A stretch of 64,000 bases of DNA from Setoptus koraiensis (taxonomy: Eukaryota > Arthropoda): assembly GCA_048013815.1 (NCBI GenBank), contig CM106585.1, forward strand, positions 2,790,001-2,854,000, written 5' to 3'. Positions 55,781 to 64,000 of the stretch are shown piece after piece. Each line of letters opens with the position of its first letter. Position 1 is the stretch's first letter. The position numbers and the translations under genes were made by a program. The notes beneath the pieces were generated by a model. The model did no database searches. It saw nothing but the letters and a program-made list of their open reading frames with translations, and had not been told where the DNA came from.

Positions 55781-57840
55781 GAGCTGTGTCTTGCATTGAG
55801 TTTGCAAGATGCAGGCACCATAAACAGCGACAGTAACAACAACAACAACAAGAACGCACACATTAGCATCTCTCGTTGGCCACCTTTGCCATTGCCAATA
55901 GAGAGTGAATACGAGTCGACGAGTTGCTTCATGGGTTTTCGTCTCGCCCATGACTCATGATGAGCCATGAGTTTGAGTCGCTTCTTGTTATGGTGCGCGA
56001 GCTCACTTGCACTGCTAGACTAGCATACCGCACACTAGCATGTGTGATACCGTTGCGGCATCAGAGCCCGCACATTGCCTCTACGTGTCACGCCTTCTGT
56101 ACCCACGTCCCTACCGAGGATCCGTTATTAATTGATTAATCCGTTATTAATTGGCTATTGGATTATGTTAGTACAGTAGGAATACCTGAATTGTGAAAAA
56201 TTTTGTTCCTAAGAAAGCGGCGCATATTTTAAAATCTGTATCACTGGTTTAATTCACCGTATAAATAGACACCCAATGTAATTGGGTCTTCAAACAAACT
56301 CGCTTGTGTTGTCCTATCTGTAAGAAAAAATTTAGAAAAAACTTGGGGAGAATTCCTTGGGTGAGTCCTTCTCTAGATAGAGATACAAGAGAATCTAGCT
56401 CGGCAATTTGGGATCAAGATCTGGATTTCTATCTGGAGGCAGGGCCCGAATTGGCCTCCGAAAGATTTCCACGGCCGGAATCCCCGGATTTAGATCCACT
56501 GCCGTTAGTGGAATGGCAACAACGGCAACGGCAACCGCAACCGCAACCGCAACCGCAACCGCAACCATCACCATCACCATCACCATCACCATCACCATCA
56601 CCATCACCATCACCATCACCATCACCATCACCATCACCATCACCATCACCATCACCATCACCATCACCATCACCATCACCATCACCATCACCATCACCAT
56701 CACCATCACCATCACCATCACCATCACCATCACCATCACCATCACCATCACCATCACAACAACAACAACACTGATAACGTTCACTGATAATAATTTTGGT
56801 CTGTATGGTTACGCAACAGCTGGTCCCAGCATAGAGAAGAAGATTTATTCATCGGTTGACAAAGGAATGAATCAATTATTAGGCGATCAGAATCAATTAC
56901 CTGTTATATACATCTCAAAGAAAATACAAGACCAATAAGCTGCAAGCCAAGAGCAAGCAGTAGTGCGGCAGCCCGGTCAGAGGCAGGGTATACGTGCGTC
57001 GGGCATAGCGGTTGTGACACGCCTACGGCATCGCAGTATTCAGCCTACTTGAACAGCGAGCATAGTTTGGTTGAGTCTGCGACTGTGCGAGTTGAGCCCC
57101 AGCGCCGAATCAAGTATTCGGTTGAGTCGGGACTCAAGCGTGACTGGCAGGTAGAAGGCTGGGGCGACTCAGCTATAAGCAGACCACACTTTGGTTCTAT
57201 TATTATTACTATTGCGACGAGTGCTGGCACTGCCACTGGCACCACTGGCACTGCAACTACCATCAGCAGCAGCAGCAGCAGCCGCTGTTGGCGAACACAC
57301 AGCGAGCATTTGATTAACATTGCAAAAACATCGTATCGTTATTATTTACGAGCAGCAGCACACAAACATTAAAATAATAATAATATTAGCCATTGCTATT
57401 GTATATTGTTATATGAAGCACTCACGTTAGACGCTGAGATTTTATACACACAAATATATCAATTATTACCGAGGGCCAACAACAACCATCATTATTATTA
57501 TTAGTATTACTATTATTATTATCATTATTGAAATCATTTTTCATTATCATTATCAAAATTCATTCGATCATTGGACCATTGGACCATTCATTCATCATAT
57601 GTATTATCACAACGCATTATTACTCGATTTGTTATTATCCAATTACTGTCTAATTATTAGCTAATTAACTAATTAGCCACCAGATGTCTTGATATAGGTA
57701 ATCATTAGCATCGTCCATTGCCATTCGTCAAGTATCAGGCTGTTAACGGAAATCGATCAATCGCCTAAATTACACAGGCAAAACACACAGCTTAGCAGCA
57801 ATTGTCGTATCGTATCCAACTATCAAAATCAAATAGGCAA
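55781..57840. other. Intergenic stretch with a possible retroelement leader and hexanucleotide array
   Basis: No host gene is evident. Between about 56160 and 56530 an AT-rich block with TATAAATAG (near 56260) and a following short frame resembles the LTR/leader of a further retroelement, but no gag motif is recognisable. A (CCATCA)n array follows, then AT-rich DNA with ATT repeats near 57490. The last part should hold the CTDSP-like gene promoter and 5' UTR. Confidence 0.4.
56533..56756. repeat. (AACCGC)n then (CCATCA)n hexanucleotide array, about 32 units of the latter
   Basis: Five AACCGC units lead into 32 uninterrupted CCATCA units. Frames give Pro-Ser, His-His or Ile-Thr repeats; these long frames are artefacts of the repeat. 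Confidence 0.95.
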
Positions 57841-59090
57841 ATGGATCACCATGCCCCGCAAACAGACAGCACGCAAAACATTATTCACAGTGCCACCAAC
57901 GACAAAGCCAATAATCATACGACTAATGCAACTGTTGTTGTGCCCATAGCCATTGTCAATGGCACAACCACAACAACTACCAATAACAATGTTGCTAATA
58001 GCCCAACTTCACCAAATTCAAATGGTCAACAACAACAACAGCATATCAAATCAACGGCCAAACAACGTCACAGAGGCTTCCTCAATCAATTGTTGTGCTG
58101 TTTTCGTCCTCCGCCATCTTGTGCTTATCATCAGGATTCAATACACTCTGAGCAGACTAGTATATATACCCAAAGATTTCAAGGAAAATATTTACTACCA
58201 CCTGCGAAACGAAACGATAAAATATGCATGGTTATTGATCTAGACGAGACATTGGTACATAGCTCATTTAAGCCTATTAACAATGCCGATTTTGTTGTGC
58301 CTGTTGAAATTGATGGTGCCATTCATCAGGTTTATGTTCTTAAGAGGCCTCATGTTGATGAATTTCTCGCCCGAATGGGCCAATTATATGAATGTGTTTT
58401 ATTCACAGCAAGCCTAGCAAAATATGCAGACCCAGTGGCAGATCTCCTTGATAAAAAGAATATCTTTAAGGCCCGCCTCTTTAGAGAGTCATGTGCCTTT
58501 TACAGAGGTAATTATGTTAAGGTAAGTTATAACATTTGAGCTGTATCAACAACTCGCTCTTATTCAATGTTCAACATCCAACATGATAATATTTACAGCA
58601 TAATAGTAGTAACTAATCCAACACTCATCATGTCTCTCCCATCATTGCACGTGTTTGTCATGCACCGAGCAGGACTTAAGCAGACTAGGACGTGATCTAA
58701 ATCGTGTAATTATTGTTGATAATTCGCCCGCATCCTATATTTTTCATCCTGACAATGCAGTAAGTAAACCCTCTATATTCCCTATATTCGTGCACTTGAT
58801 ATACACAAAATGCTCAAATTCTCTCAAAAATCAAGCTAATCAATCCTTATAAACTTGCTTGTCTTGACTTGTACGCTCGCCAGGTGCCAGTTGCCTCATG
58901 GTTTGACGATATGTCGGATACCGAACTACAGGACCTTATACCTTTCTTGGAGAGGCTCAGTAAAGCAGATTCAATTTACTCAATCCTTCAAGGTGTCAAA
59001 CAGAACAAACTACTTTCACAGATCAACAGTTCTCTTGTTAGGCAACCGCAACAACCACAACCCCTTCCACATGCCCCAACAACACATTAG
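57841..59090 (+). CDS. CTDSP: CTD small phosphatase (SCP/CTDSP family), three exons
   Basis: Exons 57841-58521, 58673-58759 and 58884-59090 join in phase 0 (donors GTAAGT, GTAAGT; acceptors CAG) to 324 aa. The start is the ATG at 57841. Residues 1-120 are a variable Asn/Thr/Gln-rich region including CCFRPPP, a likely palmitoylated Cys cluster as in vertebrate SCPs. The HAD-type phosphatase domain follows: [11 protein letters not shown] with D133 as nucleophile and D135 as acid/base, then [60 protein letters not shown] and [15 protein letters not shown]. The exon joins fall exactly in conserved motifs, which confirms the splicing. SCPs remove Ser5 phosphate from the RNA polymerase II CTD and repress neuronal genes with REST; dSmad and other substrates are also known. 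It is convergent with the ABCH gene. Confidence 0.95.
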
Positions 59091-59598
59091 TCACAAAAAT
59101 TTAATAGTCACCGGAATGAGTCAATTTATTCAATTATTCAACGCGCATACTGCTATTACCATAGAGAACGATGTGTCAAACATTTACATATATACATATA
59201 CACAAGCACACATGTATATATATCTAAATATATTTAAGCATCAAAAAATATCAGACCTGGTGTAAATGTAAAATATAACAAAATACGCGTGACACTTAAT
59301 TTGATCTATGATCCAATGTCTGTGCAATGTTATGCTCTTTGTGTACATCACCACACAAACGATTGAAAATATATAGATGAATTTAAAGATCGTCATGATT
59401 GAATTTGTTGAATCTTCAACTAACACAACAAGGACACTCAAAAACTATACCCACCAGATCAATGATTTCACTTTTTTTCTTTCTCTTCTCTCACTGTCTT
59501 CTAGACTAATTACTCTTGTTGTTTAACATTGTTTTGTTGACGCTTAAGGGAGCTCACTCGAATTTCGGGTGCACGGATATTGTGGCCAAAGCAGGAAT
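59091..59598. other. Convergent intergenic region, CTDSP and ABCH 3' ends
   Basis: AT-rich DNA of about 500 bases holding both 3' UTRs; no gene seen. An AATAAA on the minus strand overlaps the ABCH stop codon region near 59599. Confidence 0.6.
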
Positions 59599-62500
59599 TT
59601 ATTTATAAAACTTAAATTTTTTCGATGCTATCGCTAGAAATATCACAAACCAAATCAAGCAAACGATAAATCCGAGACTGACATTTTTATCACTAAGATC
59701 GCGCCCTTTCAATGTGATGCCTCTGAGCGCCTTTACTGGCAATGTGAGTGGCTGAATGGCACTGAAGATTTTGAGCCAGTTAGGTATTGCTTCCAGCGGC
59801 CAAAGTATACCAGACAAAGTCAGCTTGACAACCAATGAACTTACTATTGTTAAAGCGGCAGCGTTCTGATCTTGACAAAGCGAGCTTATGAGCAGGCCAA
59901 ATGCGATTCCAGTGCAATTCAGTAATATCAGCAACATATATAACAAAGTTGGCGACCCAATAAGTGGTTGATCTAATATAAGGAAAGTTAGAGCCATCAA
60001 GAAAGCTATCTGTGCCATCATAACTAGAGATCTGAATACCGCATGAGCAAATAAATAAGTAAATGGACTAATTCCTGTTGTGTAAGTCCTTTCGAGAATT
60101 CCTTCTCCTCTCTCTACAACCATTATGAATGTTGTAAGGCCAGCGGCCATGAAATAAGTTAAAGAGGCCTGAAAAGAGAAGAGAGAAAAGTATTAATAGG
60201 TATTGATATCGAGCACATCATGTCTCATATGCGTTGAAAGCATTTACGCACCATGAGACCGGCTGCAATGGATTCTGTGTACCCATCCACAGATGATCCA
60301 ATCAAACTAGGCTTAATCTTAAAAATTGGTGTTCCCATTTCTACTGGAAGATGCTCAAACCCTAAAAATTCTTTGTTTAAGAATTGCTTGTAAGATTCCA
60401 TGAGTGATCTTAAACATAAAATATCCAATATCCGGCGGGTCTTGTCTGAATGTAATCTTATCAGAGACTCATTGACAGTTTGCGCGTCTATCTCAAGTAG
60501 GTCTGGAAGATTGAATCGTTCAGTTACTGCCTCTGTAAAATTTGGTCCAAATTCAAGCACTGCCCATAAATTTGCTCGACTTACATCGTTGACAGCTTCA
60601 GTGAGATTCGGATAGGGTTTCAGATCTAGCATCGAGGTGTCAAGGTAGGATAAAAATATTGAACTTAGTGGTTCAAGTTTGTCCCCAGATTCAAGGGTCG
60701 TAAAATAGGATGATGGATTGTCCATGTTGACTATTCCCAATCCTATATTTGTTGGCTTGCCACCAATGCAGAGGCAAAATGTAATCATTTGAACGATTGG
60801 CAACATGAATTGAAATATAACTAATGGAATAGAATTAAAATTTCTCTTGTAGTTCTTGTAAACTAAAGCTTGAAATAGAACAACATTTTTCCTTAGTGAA
60901 CTAAACCAATTCGTTTTAGACTTTATGTTCAATTCGTCTATGCCGAGCGTATTTGTCCTTATTGCTGAATCAAACTGTGATGAATCTATTCTCGCACTAT
61001 TATTAGAAGTTGAGCTTGACTTATAAGAACGATTGAACGTATCATCTAACTGAGATTTGTACGAAGTTTTCAATCCTTTTTCGGTCAGCGAAAGTATTCT
61101 ATTGCCATTGTGGGTATTCACTGTGTTCGGACTATAATTGCGTCTTGAACGAAGTCCACGAAAACAGCAACCACTTTCGGCGTCTTCATCTGGTTCATTA
61201 ATATGTAATACACTCACAGATCGCAGCGTCTTATCGGACGATATACAATCCGGCTGTATTATTTTGTTCTTGTTAGAAGGAAGGAGCGATTTCGCATTCA
61301 AATTATCATTGCGAATAATATTATTTTCATCTTGGCTGCTCTTGCTGCAAATCTTCAAAAAGGCTTCCTCTAGTGTCAGCGACGATTGTGAACGCATTAT
61401 GTTTTTTGGAGTATCTTGCATCACTATCTCGCCGTTCCTCATTAGGGCCACTAAATCTGCGCGCGCTGCTTCCTCGATATAATGGGTTGTAATCAAGATG
61501 GTCTTGTTTTCGTTGGATGCTAATCTTCTGAGAAATGTCCAGATGGCCTTTCTCAGAAGTGGATCGACACCTACAGTTGGCTCATCTAAAATAATTAACG
61601 GAGGCATGTGAAAGCACGCTATGGCGAATGAGACACGACGCTTCTGACCACCACTCAGAGTGGCGACTATTCTATCTTTGTCTGGCAGGTCTAAGAATTT
61701 CGTCATAAACTCGATCCTCTCTGTAATTAAATTCGTAGGCATGAACATGTAACGACCAAACATGGTCAATATCTGACTAATAGAAAAGTCCTCGTAAAGG
61801 CCTAAATCTTGTGGCATATAGCCAATATGTTTTCCTGGAACATGGCAATTTTCTGAGTCTCTACCTTTGTGACCGTCTTTTATGAGATCATGACCAAAGA
61901 GACGTATTGTTCCGCTTGCTGGTCGTAACAATCCAACCAAACATCTTAATAGAGTTGTTTTACCGCAACTGCTGGGCCCCAGGAGCCCATAGATGTTGCC
62001 TTGAGGAATGTTCAAGTTGATAGATTTCAATATAGGTATAAATGAGCATTTTTTTGAGCATATCATTAGATCATTGACTAAACTTTGTTTCCTTGAAATA
62101 CTATAGCAAACGTTTTCAAAGATTACTGCTTGACAAAATTGATATTTGAGCGCAACAATTGCATGTGTTGGATGAGCTTCACTATGCTCCGCTTCTCTTT
62201 GTTTATTTGCAATATAATCAATTTGACTAGTATGATTAGTTTCAGGTAACGTATAGTTGCTGAGCTTTTTAAGAACGCCACTAACAGGCTTGCTTGGTCC
62301 GTATCCATCATTTGTATCAACGAATCCCTGATTGGAGAAAGCGTATTTTTCGTTGTTGTGCGATTTACTGCAACTTTTTGTTTTAATTTTATCATTTGTA
62401 TTCAGTGGTTTTTTTATGTGGTGAGATGACATGTAATTACGTAACACTGGCGGAGAATCTTCGTTACTTATTGCAGTCTGGAGGTTTTTGCTACACATAT

Positions 62501-62612
62501 CTTGAGTTTGACAATTTTGATTCACTTCTCTCGTCGTCTTGTGATCTTTTTCAGTGGCCAAATCAACATAGCGCGACTCGTGATGAACTTTAGGACAATA
62601 GTTCACTGCCAT
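59599..62612 (-). CDS. ABC transporter, subfamily H (ABCH half-transporter), two exons
   Basis: Exon 1 is 62612-60252 (donor GTGCGT) and exon 2 is 60168-59599 (acceptor TTTTCAG); the 83-bp intron is phase 0 and the product is about 976 aa. The order is nucleotide-binding domain first, then membrane domain, as in ABCG/ABCH half-transporters. A roughly 150-aa non-conserved N-terminal extension precedes the NBD, which has Walker A GPSSCGKTT (about 210), Q-loop YMPQDLGLYEDFS, signature LSGGQKRRVSFA (about 319), Walker B LIILDEPTVGVDP (about 337) and H-loop ITTHYIEEAARA (about 374). An ABC2-type membrane domain follows, with a first span (PLVIFQFMLPIVQMITFCLC), a large loop and about five more spans in exon 2. 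ABCH genes are typical of arthropods; Drosophila snustorr and oskyddad place lipids in the cuticle barrier. Function here is by family. Confidence 0.92.
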
Positions 62613-64000
62613 TTTTATTGCGACTCAACCTACCAGCCGTTATCGTCAACAATGATGATACTGACCACTACAGCGGGATAGAATACATTGATCGAAATAG
62701 TTTTAATTGTTCGCTGTGAAGATGGACAATGCTGACGCTGTTTATTACTACGAAAACACTCTAAAGAAGATTAAACAATTCATCTCTCTTCCTTGTTGTT
62801 AGTGTTTAGTTCAAGATAAGATCGACTATCACTTGTTGCCCTGTTCGTTCGACTTGAATCTGGTTTAATTTGCTGATTTGCTTCGTACGACTTTGATTCT
62901 CGGTGAACTCGTTGTTGTTGTTATAAGCAGTAATCTGGCACATTAAGCGAGATGTTTGATTCTAACGGATAGAGACACTAACAAATGGATGAAGCAACGA
63001 AGTGCATGTTGAGCAATCAGTTAATGGCAATGGCAATGATATTCAATTTGAGATTCATTCGATCTGGCTCGTAAGGCTGATAATGAACGAGAGCGACAGA
63101 TTAATCGAGACAAACACCTGAATGATTGATTATGTTGTTGAGCTATCTGTTCATTCAGCACTTTTCCTTCCTTCGATAGATTTTATTATTTTGGATTTAT
63201 TACGTGTTATTTGTTTATTCAATTTTTGAATGTTTACGACTGTCTTTCCTGGGCTAGGTCTAACTAGAATAGCATATCTTCTGCACTGTTCGTTGATGGC
63301 ACAATGAGCATGCAATCAAAGAATTTTCAACTAATCACGATAACATCCACTTTTTGCCTCTAACAATTTATGCCATTACACAATAACAAACTAACCAACT
63401 ATATATGGCACATGGTTCAGTTCAGTAACTTGGACAAGGGACGTTCCTCGTTCGATGAGTCAAATTCTTGTTTGTTTCTTTTCGCTTACTTACTCGTTCA
63501 AGTGTGTGATATCAATCACTGAATATATCCAACTATAAATGAAGAGGAGATTCAAGATAAATCTCTAACCCCTAAAATATCAAGACAGTGACCGCCCTCG
63601 TTCATGCACTCTTTTATCTTTCTTTTCACTACAACTATGAAACTAAGTACAGCCCATGCTTATATCATAATGGTGATTGGTAGTGTTCAAATAACTATAA
63701 TGAGCAACATAAGGAAGTCTGTGCGTTTAACTTTCTTCATTTATGTAACCAGTTTTGCACTCGTATTGGCGATGCTTGGCTTCCTATTTTTTCGATTCAT
63801 TGCAAAGCATTCTTCTGACTTTAACTAACTAAATGTTATACCAGGCCCACAAAATCCATTCTAAAACATAATCAATAATAATAGCTTACACAAGTACAAA
63901 TTGTCATGAAGGAAAGAAAAACCCCTATCGAGAGAAAATGCAGCAAGTCCGAATTGAATATGATAATTCTCAGCCAATATAATGATGTGTATACGTTTCA
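62613..64000. other. Upstream region of the ABCH gene, no gene seen
   Basis: AT-rich DNA without protein-like frames of recognisable family. A 74-codon plus-strand frame (63604-63828) has two hydrophobic stretches but no support. The stretch probably holds the ABCH promoter and possibly leader introns. Confidence 0.5.

Noticed and set aside
56304-56774. Pro-Ser repeat protein
   Set aside because: Almost all of the frame is the CCATCA hexanucleotide array; the short non-repeat start has no recognisable domain.
63604-63828. 74-codon frame with two hydrophobic stretches upstream of ABCH
   Set aside because: Hydrophobic peptides are common in AT-rich non-coding frames; no homologue recognised and no promoter context.

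Overview
This 64-kb window is eukaryotic nuclear DNA, most likely from an arthropod and perhaps a mite or other chelicerate. The reasons are short GT-AG introns (83-400 bp), an arthropod-type ABCH half-transporter, an amphiphysin, a small A/Y-rich secreted cuticle-type protein, very heavy Gln/Asn triplet-repeat coding, and degenerate gypsy and copia retroelements. The species call is inference. Nothing bacterial (operons, CRISPR) is present.

Layout. 1-1.2 kb: C-terminal part of an RNF10-type E3 ligase (+). 1.3-1.7 kb: a small acidic hypothetical protein (-). 2.1-10.2 kb: a giant two-exon leucine-rich-repeat receptor (-) with signal peptide, many LRRs, an LRRCT split by a 134-bp intron, one membrane span and a Gln/Asn/His-rich tail. 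10.2-22.1 kb: about 12 kb with no convincing gene, full of short tandem repeats, inverted repeats and GGGCCC motifs. 22.1-22.9 kb: a secreted, dibasic-cleavable precursor (-). 25.6-25.9 kb: a TATA-driven two-exon cuticle-type protein (+), bracketed by two exact copies of a 24-bp motif. 27.5-28.0 kb: a hAT-type MITE with perfect 8-bp target duplication. 28.2-30.5 kb: a polyglutamine type II membrane protein (-). 30.5-37.6 kb: non-coding DNA rich in TTACGTAA sites and CAA/CAG arrays. 37.7-40.2 kb: four-exon amphiphysin (BAR + SH3, +). 40.6-42.8 kb: a secreted Gln-rich protein (-).

From about 44.8 kb the DNA becomes clearly more AT-rich. 47.4-54.5 kb is a nest of broken LTR retroelements: a gypsy copy with two insertions of one MULE-like non-autonomous DNA transposon family, an inverted-duplication junction, an opposite-strand gypsy RT piece, a copia RT piece (+) and a copia gag/integrase piece (-). 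A 500-N assembly gap follows (54507-55006), then a FLYWCH-domain gene of the kind carried by MULE transposons, and a hexanucleotide array. 57.8-59.1 kb holds a three-exon CTDSP/SCP-type phosphatase (+), convergent with a two-exon ABCH transporter (-, 59.6-62.6 kb). The last 1.4 kb shows no gene.

The host genes look like independent metazoan genes; no shared pathway is evident. The most unusual material is the MULE-like pair in the gypsy copy, whose 160-bp GC-rich, hairpin-forming core is almost identical between copies while the flanks have diverged, together with the dense regulatory-looking motif fields in the two large gene-free stretches.
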